Below, in pieces: positions 45,772-53,577 of a stretch of 64,000 bases of DNA. A program made the position numbers and the translations under genes. The stretch's first letter is position 1. Every line of letters begins with the position of its first letter. The DNA lies in NCBI RefSeq assembly GCF_003194585.1, contig NZ_QHKZ01000005.1:186001-250000 (forward strand), in the 5' to 3' direction. The DNA comes from Nocardioides daejeonensis. Its GTDB lineage: Bacteria; Actinomycetota; Actinomycetes; Propionibacteriales; Nocardioidaceae. The notes below the pieces were generated by a model, which was given only the letters and a program-made list of their open reading frames with translations, did no database searches and was not told the origin of the DNA.

Positions 45772-46298
45772 TGGCCGACCTCCTCCCGATCCGCGTCCCG
45801 GCGGTCGAGGAGCGCGCGCAACTGCTCCACCAGCGCGTCGCTGGCGCGCTCGACGATGTCGAGGACGTGGGCGAATCCCTCGTCGCCCCCGTAATACGGA
45901 TCCGGGACGGAGTCGTCGTCCGGGCTCGGGTCGAAGCTGCGGAAGAGGAGCAGTCGATCGCCGGCGACGCCGAGGTCGGCCAGGTCGGAGTGGTTGCTCG
46001 CGTCCATGGCCAGCACCAGGTCGTGGCCGGTGGTCGACCGCGTGAACTGCCGGGCGCGATGACGCGTGGCGTCGTACCCGGCGGCGGTCAGGGTGGCGGC
46101 GGCGCGCACGTCCATCGGGTTGCCGGCGTGCCAGCCACCGGTGCCGAAGCTCTCCACCTCGACCAGGTCACCGAGTCCGGCGGCGGCCACGCGGTCGTTG
46201 AGCACCACGTCGGCCATCGGTGAGCGACAGATGTTGCCCAGGCAGACCACCGCCACGCGGTAGGGCCGGCCGGACTCCGGGCGGGGCAGCACGGTCAC
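45768..46298 (-). CDS. low-molecular-weight protein-tyrosine phosphatase
   Basis: This 176-residue phosphatase has the P-loop VVCLGNICRSP (Cys19, Arg25) near the N-terminus and the general-acid loop DPYYGGDEGFAHVLD near residue 130. The long C-terminal helix (SDALVEQLRALLDRRD) is typical. It is cytoplasmic, though mycobacterial homologues such as PtpA can be exported. It sits between the 4-TM membrane-protein gene and the fructosamine kinase, overlapping each by 4 nt, so the three form one operon. In some lineages members of this pair act on phosphoprotein-ketosamines, which would make this a deglycation operon; that is inference. Confidence 0.92.
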   Translation of the reverse strand: MTVLPRPESGRPYRVAVVCLGNICRSPMADVVLNDRVAAAGLGDLVEVESFGTGGWHAGNPMDVRAAATLTAAGYDATRHRARQFTRSTTGHDLVLAMDASNHSDLADLGVAGDRLLLFRSFDPSPDDDSVPDPYYGGDEGFAHVLDIVERASDALVEQLRALLDRRDADREEVGQ

Positions 46299-46669
46299 TC
46301 ACGCTCCAGCACGAACGCCGAGGTGAAGGCGCCGACGATGCTGAGCACGATCGAGCCGCCGACCGCGGTCCAGAAGCCCTCGACGCCGAAGCCGAGGTCG
46401 AAGAGCCCCCCGACCCAGTCGGCCAGCAGCAGCATGCAGGCGTTGACCACGAGCAGGAAGAGACCGAGGGTGACAATGATGAACGGCAACGACAGGAGCT
46501 TGACGACGGGCGCGACGTACATGTGGATCACACTCAGGATCGCGGCACCGATCAGCAGTGGCACCAGCTTCTCCTGCCAGTCGGCGCCCTCGAACCAGAT
46601 CCCGTCGAAGAACCACGCAGCCACGGCCAGACCCGCGACATCGGCGACGAACCAGCTCAGGAACCTCAT
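46295..46669 (-). CDS. phage-holin-family-IV-like 4-TM membrane protein
   Basis: This 124-residue protein has four transmembrane helices and the pattern FLSWFVADVAGLAVAAWFFDGIWF at the start (in part), VKLLSLPFIIVTLGLFLLVVN in the middle. It belongs to the superfamily annotated as mycobacterial 4-TM phage holin, which is chromosomal and widespread in bacteria and has no proven lytic role. ATG 46669 is chosen since TACGCT lies 6 nt upstream; the ATG at 46720 would overlap the hisC start. First gene of the operon with the tyrosine phosphatase and fructosamine kinase. Confidence 0.8.
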   Translation of the reverse strand: MRFLSWFVADVAGLAVAAWFFDGIWFEGADWQEKLVPLLIGAAILSVIHMYVAPVVKLLSLPFIIVTLGLFLLVVNACMLLLADWVGGLFDLGFGVEGFWTAVGGSIVLSIVGAFTSAFVLERE

Positions 46670-46718
46670 GCCCTCAGCGTAGAGGAGTGGGGCCAAGAGC
46701 GGGTCTACGCTGAGCGCC
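46670..46718. promoter_or_regulatory. mirror-image divergent leaderless promoters (4-TM gene / hisC)
   Basis: Reading outward in both directions the sequence TCTACGCTGAG occurs, with the -10 TACGCT placed 6 nt (minus) and 7 nt (plus, 46706-46711) before the start codons. The two promoters are therefore inverted copies of each other over about 16 bp within a 49-bp interval. Confidence 0.5.
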
Positions 46719-47801
46719 ATGCCTGCACTTCCCGCGCCCCGCGCCTGTGTGGCGGCGATCCCGCCCTACGTGCCCGGCCGTACGCCGACCCCCCAGCCCG
46801 GACTCACCGTCTACAAGCTGAGCTCCAACGAGAACCCCTACCCGCCGCTGCCCGGCGTGCTCGAGGCGGCGACCGCCGCGGCGGCACAGCTCAACCGCTA
46901 TCCGGACATGGGCTGCACGGCGCTCTACGAGGCTCTCGCCACTCGCTTCGACCTCGCACCGGAGCGGCTTGCCGCGGCCACCGGGTCGGTGGCGCTGATC
47001 TACCAGATCCTCCAGGCGTACTGCGATCCCGGTGACGAGGTGGTGCATGCGTGGCGTTCGTTCGAGGCGTATCCGATCGCCATCACCGCCGCGGCCGCCA
47101 CCTCGGTCAAGGTCCCGGTCACGGCGCGTGGCGAGCATGACCTGGACGCCATGGTCGCCGCCGTCACCGACCGCACCAAGGTGATGCTGCTCTGCACTCC
47201 CAACAACCCGACCGGCCCGGCCCTCACCGACTCCCAGGTACGCCGCCTGCTGGCCCAGGTGCCCAGTCGTGTGCTCGTCGTCGTGGACGAGGCCTACCTG
47301 GAGTTCGTCCGGATGGAGGACGCCGTCGACGGCGCTGCCCTGCTGCGCGACTTCGCCAACGTGGTGCTCACCCGCACCTTCTCCAAGGCCTACGGGCTGG
47401 CCAACCTCCGGGTCGGCTACGCGGCGTCGTCGGAGGAGATCGCCGGTGCGTTGCGTGCGGTCTCGTTGCCGTTCGGCGTCTCCGGCATCGCCCAGGCCGC
47501 GGCGATCGCCTCGCTGGGCGCCGAGGCCGAGCTGATGGAGCGGGTCGATGCACTCGTCGAGGAGCGCAGCCGCGTGCTGACCGGGCTGCGCGCGGCCGGT
47601 TGGCAGATCCCGGACGCCCAGGGCAACTTCGTCTGGTTCGACCTGCCCGACGCCACCGGTGAGCAGACCGCCGCCTTCGCCGCGGCGGCGGAGCGGGCGG
47701 GGATCGTGGTGCGACCGTTCGCCGGCGAAGGCGTCCGGGTCAGTATCGGCGAGGTCGAGGCCAACGACCGGCTGCTCGAGCTCGCCTCCCGCCTGCGTTG
47801 A
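46719..47801 (+). CDS. hisC: histidinol-phosphate aminotransferase family protein
   Basis: This 360-residue fold type I PLP enzyme has the family pattern KLSSNENPYPPLPGV, the glycine-loop region NRYPDMGCTALYEALATRF, LCTPNNPTGPAL (Asn/Pro site), VVVDEAYLEFV (Asp that holds the pyridine N) and the Schiff-base Lys in FSKAYGLANLRVGYA (about 223). This matches HisC and the close actinobacterial aromatic aminotransferase Pat, and sequence alone does not separate the two reliably. No other his genes are adjacent, so the paralogue Pat is a real alternative. TACGCT lies 7 nt before ATG 46719 with no SD. Confidence 0.82.
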   Translation: MPALPAPRACVAAIPPYVPGRTPTPQPGLTVYKLSSNENPYPPLPGVLEAATAAAAQLNRYPDMGCTALYEALATRFDLAPERLAAATGSVALIYQILQAYCDPGDEVVHAWRSFEAYPIAITAAAATSVKVPVTARGEHDLDAMVAAVTDRTKVMLLCTPNNPTGPALTDSQVRRLLAQVPSRVLVVVDEAYLEFVRMEDAVDGAALLRDFANVVLTRTFSKAYGLANLRVGYAASSEEIAGALRAVSLPFGVSGIAQAAAIASLGAEAELMERVDALVEERSRVLTGLRAAGWQIPDAQGNFVWFDLPDATGEQTAAFAAAAERAGIVVRPFAGEGVRVSIGEVEANDRLLELASRLR

Positions 47802-47861
47802 CCGCACGCGGGGCTGCGTCGACCCCGGGGCAGCCTGCGTTGACCTTGGGTCTGGGCCGGA

Positions 47862-48224
47862 TCAGGAGGTGGCCCAGACCCCGAGCTGGTTGCCGGACGG
47901 GTCGGTGAAGGTGAAGCGCCGCCCGCCCGGGAACTCCGCAGGCGGGTCCACGATCGAGCCGCCGGCAGCCTGGACCGCGCTCGCGGTGGCGTCCAGGTCG
48001 TCGGTGTAGAGCAGCACGAGAGGGCCTGGACCCCCGGCTCCGCCTCCCGACATGCCGTTCAGCCCACCCATCTCGCCGTCGCCCGCGACGGCGCGGATGC
48101 CCGTGTATCCCGGACCGTAGTCGTTGAACGTCCAGCCGAAGGCGTCGGCGTAGAAGGCACGGGCGGCGGCCATGCCGTCGACCGGCAGCTCGATGTAGTC
48201 GAAGGCGTGGTGAGTGGAAGCCAT
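47862..48224 (-). CDS. VOC-family protein (glyoxalase/bleomycin-resistance fold)
   Basis: This 120-residue single-domain VOC protein has FDYIELPVDGMAAARAFYADAFGW at the start (in part) and the second half AAGGSIVDPPAEFPGG with FTFTDPSGNQLGVW. The metal positions of glyoxalase I are only partly kept. Small VOC proteins of this type are often unassigned enzymes or resistance proteins. The ATG at 48224 has TAGCGT 6 nt upstream and no SD. It lies downstream of the MFS gene, beyond a palindrome, as a separate transcript. Confidence 0.82.
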   Translation of the reverse strand: MASTHHAFDYIELPVDGMAAARAFYADAFGWTFNDYGPGYTGIRAVAGDGEMGGLNGMSGGGAGGPGPLVLLYTDDLDATASAVQAAGGSIVDPPAEFPGGRRFTFTDPSGNQLGVWATS

Positions 48225-48316
48225 GCCCCCACGCTACGAGATTCCCTCAGCACGGCCCATGGCGGCTGGCCGCCCATCTCGCCAGCCCTCCTGGCGGAGC
48301 CTCTGAGGGATGTGAT

Positions 48317-48355
48317 GATCAATCTCGCCTGCTGCGCGCGACGGCGAGATTGATC
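48317..48355. repeat. palindrome abutting the stop codon of the MFS gene
   Basis: GATCAATCTCGCC (48317-48329) and GGCGAGATTGATC (48343-48355) form a perfect 13-bp stem around a 13-nt loop. The right arm ends exactly at the MFS stop codon TAG (48358-48356 on the minus strand). A terminator role for the MFS gene is likely. Confidence 0.7.
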
Positions 48356-49852
48356 CTAGGCCGAGTGGCAAGCAGGGTCGTCCTCCTGCGCGGAGTCGGG
48401 CGCCTCCCCAGAGGCATCCACCCGGCTGGGCAACAGCAGGGCCATGGCCACCACCACGACGCCGATGGCGGCACCTGCGGCGAACGCCCACTGCAGGCCG
48501 CCGACGAAGCCCTCGGCCGGCGTACTGCCGCCCTTCACCAGATGCTCGGACCGGCTGTCCATCACCACGATGAGCAGCGCCGTACCGACGGCGCCGGCCA
48601 CCTGTTGCAGGGTGCCGAGCAGCGAGCTGCCATGGGAGTAGAGGTGCGGTGGAAGGTCGCCCAGCCCGATGGTGAAGACCGGCGTGAAGACCATCGCCAG
48701 CGTCACCATCAACGCCACGTGCAGGGCGAGGATCGCGGCGTACGGCGTGTCGGCGTCGATCCGGCTCATCGCGAAGAGCAGCGCCACCATGCCGATCGAG
48801 CCTGGAACCACCAGCGGACGTGCGCCGATCCGGTCGAAGAGCTTGCCGACCTGGGGACCGAGCAGACCCATCGCCAGACCACCTGGCATGACGAGGAGGC
48901 CGGTCTCGAGCTCGCTGAGACCGCGCAGCTTCTGCAGGTAGAGCGGCAGCAGGATCATGCTGCCGAGGAACGCCATGAAGCCGGCCGCCATCAGCACCAG
49001 GGAGATGCGGAAGTTGCGGTGCAGCAGTGCTCGCAGGTCGAGCAGCGGCCCGTCGGTGCGCTGCAGTCGGAGCTGCACCAGCACGAACGCGGCGATCAAC
49101 ACGACCCCGGTCGTGATGATGAGACCGCTCTCGAGCCACGGTGCGGCGCCGACCTTGCTCAGCCCGAAGACGAAGCTCCCGAAGCCCGCGGCGGCCAGGA
49201 CGACGCTCGGCCAGCTGATCGGTGAGGTCCGGGGCTCGCCGACGTTCTCCAGCAGCCGGAGTCCGGCGATCGAGACGAAGATCGCGATCGGCAAGACGGT
49301 GATGAACATCAGCCGCCAGGAGCCGAAGTGGAGCAGCACGCCCGAGACCGCCGGCCCCATCGCCGGGGCACACGACATCGCCAGGGTCACCTGACCCATG
49401 ACACGTCCGCGGTCCTCAGGAGCGACGACCGTCATCAGGGTGGTCATCAGCAGCGGCATCATCACCGCGGTGCCGCCGGCCTGCACGACGCGGGCCATCA
49501 GCAGCACCTCGAAGGTCGGGGCGACGGCGGCGAGCAGGGTGCCGACGATGAAGGTCGACATCGCCGTGGTGTAGGCGGTGCGAGTGCTGACCCGCTGCAG
49601 GAACCAGCCGGTCACCGGGATCACCGCGGCCATCGTGAGCATGAAGATCGTGGAGAGCCACTGGGCGCTCCGCTCGGTGATGGAGAAGTCGTCCATCAGC
49701 CGGGGGAGCGCGTTGACCATGATGGTCTCGTTGAGGATCACCACGAAGGTGGCGGCGACGAGCAGCTTGATCACCAACGGGGTGCGGGTGGCCCCAGGGG
49801 TGAACTCCTCCTCGAACTCGGCGATGTCGCCGGTGTCGGTGCGGGCAGACAT
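48356..49852 (-). CDS. MFS drug:H+ exporter, DHA2 (EmrB/QacA) type
   Basis: This 498-residue transporter has about 14 transmembrane helices. FVVILNETIMVNALPRLMDDF is the DHA2 motif D1-like first helix, then TGWFLQRVSTRTAY (motif A region), GPAVSGVLLHFGSWRLMF (motif C) and GTLQQVAGAVGTALLIVVMDS. It probably exports a hydrophobic or cationic compound. ATG 49852 is chosen with AGAGGA upstream; an earlier in-frame ATG would add a 62-residue charged extension unlike the family. No regulator is immediately adjacent. Confidence 0.9.
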   Translation of the reverse strand: MSARTDTGDIAEFEEEFTPGATRTPLVIKLLVAATFVVILNETIMVNALPRLMDDFSITERSAQWLSTIFMLTMAAVIPVTGWFLQRVSTRTAYTTAMSTFIVGTLLAAVAPTFEVLLMARVVQAGGTAVMMPLLMTTLMTVVAPEDRGRVMGQVTLAMSCAPAMGPAVSGVLLHFGSWRLMFITVLPIAIFVSIAGLRLLENVGEPRTSPISWPSVVLAAAGFGSFVFGLSKVGAAPWLESGLIITTGVVLIAAFVLVQLRLQRTDGPLLDLRALLHRNFRISLVLMAAGFMAFLGSMILLPLYLQKLRGLSELETGLLVMPGGLAMGLLGPQVGKLFDRIGARPLVVPGSIGMVALLFAMSRIDADTPYAAILALHVALMVTLAMVFTPVFTIGLGDLPPHLYSHGSSLLGTLQQVAGAVGTALLIVVMDSRSEHLVKGGSTPAEGFVGGLQWAFAAGAAIGVVVVAMALLLPSRVDASGEAPDSAQEDDPACHSA

Positions 49853-49931
49853 GAGGGTCCTCTCGGTCGTCCCGGGCGGGCACACGGGGCAGGCGGGGTG
49901 ACCGGACAGGGGCCCGGTCGGTGACGGCTTG

Positions 49932-49953
49932 GTCGTGCATCGTCGTCGTGCAT
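49932..49953. repeat. direct repeat GTCGTGCAT x2 upstream of the MFS gene
   Basis: GTCGTGCAT occurs at 49932-49940 and 49945-49953, period 13 bp, in the 249-bp gap between the divergent MFS and GST genes. It may be a binding site for a regulator of the MFS gene. Nothing else stands out in that gap. Confidence 0.35.
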
Positions 49954-50101
49954 GGAGACCGACGGTGCTCCGCGAACTCATCGCAGCCGACCGACGGGTC
50001 GTGTCGCGCGGTGATCGACGTGATGCGCCCGGGGTCAACCCTCTCGGATCCCGTGTTGTTCCCGCATCTCATTTTCCTCCGGTGCTGGCACGATGGGGAG
50101 C

Positions 50102-51103
50102 ATGAGCGAGGACCAGACCCCGACGTACGTCGACAGCGGTAGCGGCTTCAACCGGGACATGAACTACATCCCGGACCGGATCCTGGCAGGGGAGCGTTCC
50201 GCGGACCCGCTCGACGACCGTTTCCCCAGCGGGAGCAAGGACAGCCCGCGCGAGGTGCAGCGCTGGCCGGCCCAGCCGGGCCGCTACCGCCTGATCGCCG
50301 CCAAGGCGTGCCCCTGGGCCAACCGCACCATCATCGTGCGCAGCCTGCTCGGTCTCGACGACGCCATCTCCCTCGGCCTGCCCGGTCCCACCCACGACAA
50401 GCGAAGCTGGACCTTCGACCTCGACGAGGGCGGCCGGGACCCGGTGCTGGGCTACGAGCGACTGCAGGAGGCCTACTTCGCCCGCTACCCCGACTACCCG
50501 CGCGGCATCACGGTGCCGGCGATCGTCGACGTGCCCACCAAGGCCGTCGTCACCAACGACTTCCCGCAGATCACCCACGATCTCTTCTTCGAGTGGCGCG
50601 ACCACCACCGCCCCGACGCCCCCGACCTGTGGCCCGACCACCTCCGCGAGGAGATGGAGGAGGTGATGAAGCGGGTCTTCACCGAGGTCAACAACGGCGT
50701 CTACCGTTGCGGCTTCGCCGGCTCCCAGGAGTCGTACGACGCCGCCTACGACCGGCTCTGGGTGGCGCTGGACTGGCTCGAGGAGCGGCTCACCGACCGG
50801 CGCTATCTGATGGGCGATGCCATCACCGAGGCCGACGTGCGGCTCTTCACCACGCTGGCCCGCTTCGACCCCGTCTACCACGGCCACTTCAAGTGCAACC
50901 GCAACAAGCTCACCGAGATGCCGGCGCTGTGGGGCTACGCCCGCGATCTCTTCCAGACCCCGGGGTTCGGCGAGACGATCGACTTCGACCAGATCAAGCG
51001 GCACTACTACGTGGTGCACACCGACGTGAACCCGACCGGCATCGTGCCGCAGGGGCCCGAGCTGGAGAGCTGGCACACGCCGCACGGCCGCGAGCGACTC
51101 TGA
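50102..51103 (+). CDS. Xi-class glutathione transferase-like reductase (YqjG/PcpF type)
   Basis: This 333-residue protein has a thioredoxin-like N-terminal half with the Xi-class catalytic motif AKACPWANR (Cys about 72-74) and an all-helical C-terminal half ending in YYVVHTDVNPTGIVPQGP, the characteristic tail. Xi-class enzymes reduce glutathionyl-hydroquinones. Actinobacteria use mycothiol rather than glutathione, so this enzyme probably acts on mycothiol conjugates. RYLMGDAITEADVRLFTTL is also conserved. ATG 50102 has CACGAT 7 nt upstream; ATG 50093 is an alternative. Confidence 0.88.
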   Translation: MSEDQTPTYVDSGSGFNRDMNYIPDRILAGERSADPLDDRFPSGSKDSPREVQRWPAQPGRYRLIAAKACPWANRTIIVRSLLGLDDAISLGLPGPTHDKRSWTFDLDEGGRDPVLGYERLQEAYFARYPDYPRGITVPAIVDVPTKAVVTNDFPQITHDLFFEWRDHHRPDAPDLWPDHLREEMEEVMKRVFTEVNNGVYRCGFAGSQESYDAAYDRLWVALDWLEERLTDRRYLMGDAITEADVRLFTTLARFDPVYHGHFKCNRNKLTEMPALWGYARDLFQTPGFGETIDFDQIKRHYYVVHTDVNPTGIVPQGPELESWHTPHGRERL

Positions 51104-51125
51104 CTCCGCTGGGGTCGCCATCATC

Positions 51126-51164
51126 GGGGTGGATCGGTGTCGCCAGGTGGCACTGATCCACCCC
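51126..51164 (+). terminator. hairpin terminator after GST gene
   Basis: GGGGTGGATC (51126-51135) pairs with GATCCACCCC (51155-51164); the stem continues inward with GGTGTC/GGTGGCACT-type pairs including two wobble positions, leaving a loop near 51142-51148. It lies 23 bp after the stop codon and is followed by TGTTGAGGTTT. Confidence 0.65.
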
Positions 51165-51251
51165 TGTTGAGGTTTCCTCGGCTTGGCCTCAACGTTTCGC
51201 GCGTCTGATCCGTAGTAGGGGTGCATCCTCAAGCACAGACGGGAGACGGGC

Positions 51252-51734
51252 ATGCGTGATCGCGGGTTCGCCGAGTTCGTGGAGGCGCAACTGCCGCGCC
51301 TTCACGGCTACGCCCGCGCGCTGACCGGCAACGAGCACGACGCGTGGGACCTCACGCAAGAGGCGCTGGTGCGGGTCGGGCTGAAGTGGTCGCGGGTCAG
51401 CCTCGGCGAGAACCCTGTCGGCTACGCCCACACCACGCTCGCGCGGCTCAACATCGACCGGATCCGTCGGCGTCGGCGCGAACTGCCCGGCGTGGTGCCC
51501 GAGCGCGGAGTCGACGCCGTCCTGCCCGACGGCGTCGAGCCCTGGCTGGTCGGGGCGCTCGCTGCGCTCTCACCCAAGCAGCGCACGGCGGTGGTGCTGC
51601 GCTGCGTCGACGACCTGGACGCGGCCGGTATCGCCGCCGTGCTCGGTTGCTCGGTCGGCACCGCGCGCAGTCACCTCTCCCGCGGGCTGGAACGGATGCG
51701 GCAACACATCCCGGAAGGAGACCCCCGTGTCTGA
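51252..51734 (+). CDS. ECF RNA polymerase sigma factor, SigE-type family
   Basis: This is a 160-residue ECF sigma factor. Region 2 (about 8-70) includes FVEAQLPRLHGYARALTGN and AWDLTQEALVRVGLKW. Region 4 (about 100-150) includes LSPKQRTAVVLRCVDDLDAA and CSVGTARSHLSRGLERM. It belongs to the actinobacterial SigE-like ECF group. ATG 51252 has GGGAGACGGGC (SD) upstream. It overlaps the following membrane protein gene by 8 nt, which suggests that protein is its regulator or output. Confidence 0.9.
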   Translation: MRDRGFAEFVEAQLPRLHGYARALTGNEHDAWDLTQEALVRVGLKWSRVSLGENPVGYAHTTLARLNIDRIRRRRRELPGVVPERGVDAVLPDGVEPWLVGALAALSPKQRTAVVLRCVDDLDAAGIAAVLGCSVGTARSHLSRGLERMRQHIPEGDPRV

Positions 51735-53058
51735 ACCGCAGCCCGAACCCCGCGTCGTCGCGCAACTGCGCCGGTACGCCGGAGCTGTCGTGCCGCCGTA
51801 CCCGAGCGGGGAGGGGGTGCTCGCCGAGGTGACGCGTCGTCGTCGCCGGCGGGCCGTCCTCGGATCGGTTGCCGCAGCTGCTGTGGTGATCGGTGCTTCG
51901 TTCGGGGCCGTGGCGTTGCTCGACGACGGCTCCCGGCCGGAGGCGATCGCGGACCGTTCCCCCGCCACCGATTCGGGGACGCCGGTGCCCAGCGCCGCCC
52001 TACCGGTCGGGGGTGCGTGGCGGCCGATGGCCGCATCGCCGCTCAGTCCTCGTCATGCCTCGCTGGCCGTGTGGACCGGGAGCGAGATGGTGGTGGTCGG
52101 CGGTCTGACGGACTTCGTCTGCCCGCCGACCGCCGACTGTGCGACCGACGGCGAGCCGAGTGCGGAGGCGGCGGCGTACAACCCGGCGACCGACACCTGG
52201 CGGACGTTGCCCGACGCGCCGGTTCCGGTCGGGCGGATCTCCGGCTCCTGGTCGGTTCGTGAGGAGGGTGAGGGCGGCGATCTGATCGCCTGGTCCGGCG
52301 GCGAGGTGGTCGTCGTGCATGACGACGACCTCTTCACGCTGGACCCCGACGGTGGCACGTGGAAGCGTCGGTCGGTCACCGAGGCGCCAGCTGGCGTGAT
52401 GCCGGCGGGGTCGCCGGACCTGCTCGTCGCGGCGTCCTACGACAAGAGCACGCGGGCGGCTGAGCGCACCGACTGGGTCCTCGACCCAGCGACGGGCGTA
52501 CGCACCTGGCTGCCGCCGGACCCTTTCGGTGAGTCGTACGACCGCAGCATCGCCTGGCTCGACGGGCGCTTCTGGTTGCTCTCGATGGACGGCAGCCGGC
52601 ACTTCGGCGCCTCGGAGCCGACACCTTCCCGGCTGGCGGTGCTCGAGGACAGCGGCTGGCAGGTCATCGATGAGGAGACGCCCGGGGTGGTCTACGGGCA
52701 ACGGCTCGGGTCGGACGATGGTCGGCTGATCGTGCCGCCGACCGCCGACGCCGACGGCTGGCGGTTCGATCCGAAGACCGATGCGTGGGAGGCGCTTCCT
52801 GCCCCGGGCGCGAGCGGTTGCCCGCTGCCTGCCGTCGGAACCGGGTCGAGGTGGGTGAGCGGGGCGGGTGGTCTCCTGGTCGCGGGCTCCGACGTACGCC
52901 GTGTCCCGAGCTGTGAGCAGACCTTCGCCCAGGCCGCGGTCGCCGTGTGGGCCGGTGATGAGCTGCTGGTCTGGGGCGGCGCGGCCCCCGGTGCCAAGGA
53001 CAAGGGCTGGTGGGAGGTCACCAACTCGGGCCTGCGCTGGCTCCCGCCGTCCCGCTAG
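51727..53058 (+). CDS. membrane-anchored Kelch-like beta-propeller protein, putative anti-sigma factor
   Basis: This 443-residue protein has a short cytoplasmic head (about 1-40, QPEPRVVAQLRRYAGAVVPPY) and a transmembrane helix at 42-66. The extracytoplasmic domain contains Kelch/galactose-oxidase-like blades, with repeated motifs of the type MVVVGGLT, AAAYNPATDTWRTLPDAPVP, LFTLDPDGGTWKR, WRFDPKTDAWEALPAPG and LLVWGG. Two Cys pairs (CPPTADC; CPLP and SCEQ) may form disulfides. The head is too short for a classical zinc anti-sigma domain, but the 8-nt overlap with the sigma gene and topology suggest a regulator. Start GTG 51727. Confidence 0.75.
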   Translation: MSEPQPEPRVVAQLRRYAGAVVPPYPSGEGVLAEVTRRRRRRAVLGSVAAAAVVIGASFGAVALLDDGSRPEAIADRSPATDSGTPVPSAALPVGGAWRPMAASPLSPRHASLAVWTGSEMVVVGGLTDFVCPPTADCATDGEPSAEAAAYNPATDTWRTLPDAPVPVGRISGSWSVREEGEGGDLIAWSGGEVVVVHDDDLFTLDPDGGTWKRRSVTEAPAGVMPAGSPDLLVAASYDKSTRAAERTDWVLDPATGVRTWLPPDPFGESYDRSIAWLDGRFWLLSMDGSRHFGASEPTPSRLAVLEDSGWQVIDEETPGVVYGQRLGSDDGRLIVPPTADADGWRFDPKTDAWEALPAPGASGCPLPAVGTGSRWVSGAGGLLVAGSDVRRVPSCEQTFAQAAVAVWAGDELLVWGGAAPGAKDKGWWEVTNSGLRWLPPSR

Positions 53059-53094
53059 CCCGCGAACCTGCGCTGTGCCTGCGCCAAGCTCGAC

Positions 53095-53577
53095 CTAGGC
53101 GGGTTGGGCGTCGTACGCCTCGATGGCGCGAGTCAGGGGGCCGAGGGCCAGGGCGAGGGCGCCGCGAGCGAGGGCGCCTGGCAGCCGCGGGTAGCGAGCC
53201 CCGGCGGCGACCCGCTGCTTGGTCCGGCGGCGCAGGGAGACCTCCAACGCGATGGTGCCGACAGCCGCCACCGCGGCGGCGGTGAGGGCGATCGCGCTGG
53301 GCGACTGGCCGTCCTCGGGCGTCTCGATCTCCGCGACCACCGCGTCGAGCTCGGCCTCGGTGCGCGCGCCGTGGATCCGCTCGCGCAGCTCGTTGCTCCG
53401 CTTGAGCTCGTCGAAGGTGGCGGTGAGCTCCTCGCGCTCCTGCCAGGCGAGCGTGCCCGCCCCGGCAAGGAAGACCCCGGCCCGTACCCGGCGGCGGTAG
53501 GCGTCCGGCACCAGGTCAGGGGAGAGCTCCCAAGCGATCGTGATGGCGGCGTTGGTCCAGTCGGAGACGCGGATCAT
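53095..53577 (-). CDS. membrane-associated protein of unknown function
   Basis: This 160-residue protein has a hydrophobic segment (about 92-112, AIALTAAAVAAVGTIALEV) and a second weakly hydrophobic one (about 135-150). A charged central coil (REELTATFDELKRSNELRERI) lies between a non-polar N-terminus and the membrane part. No family was recognised. Its ATG overlaps the stop of the tetR gene (53574-53577), so it is translated with the regulator, an unusual position for a membrane protein. Confidence 0.65.
   Translation of the reverse strand: MIRVSDWTNAAITIAWELSPDLVPDAYRRRVRAGVFLAGAGTLAWQEREELTATFDELKRSNELRERIHGARTEAELDAVVAEIETPEDGQSPSAIALTAAAVAAVGTIALEVSLRRRTKQRVAAGARYPRLPGALARGALALALGPLTRAIEAYDAQPA

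Noticed and set aside
46295..46669. Prophage remnant suggested by a holin-family protein
   Set aside because: This family is a chromosomal 4-TM protein widespread in bacteria; no other phage gene is nearby.
47791..47861. Three near copies of CTGCGTTGACC at the hisC stop
   Set aside because: Short, imperfect and partly within coding sequence; likely local slippage without a recognisable function.
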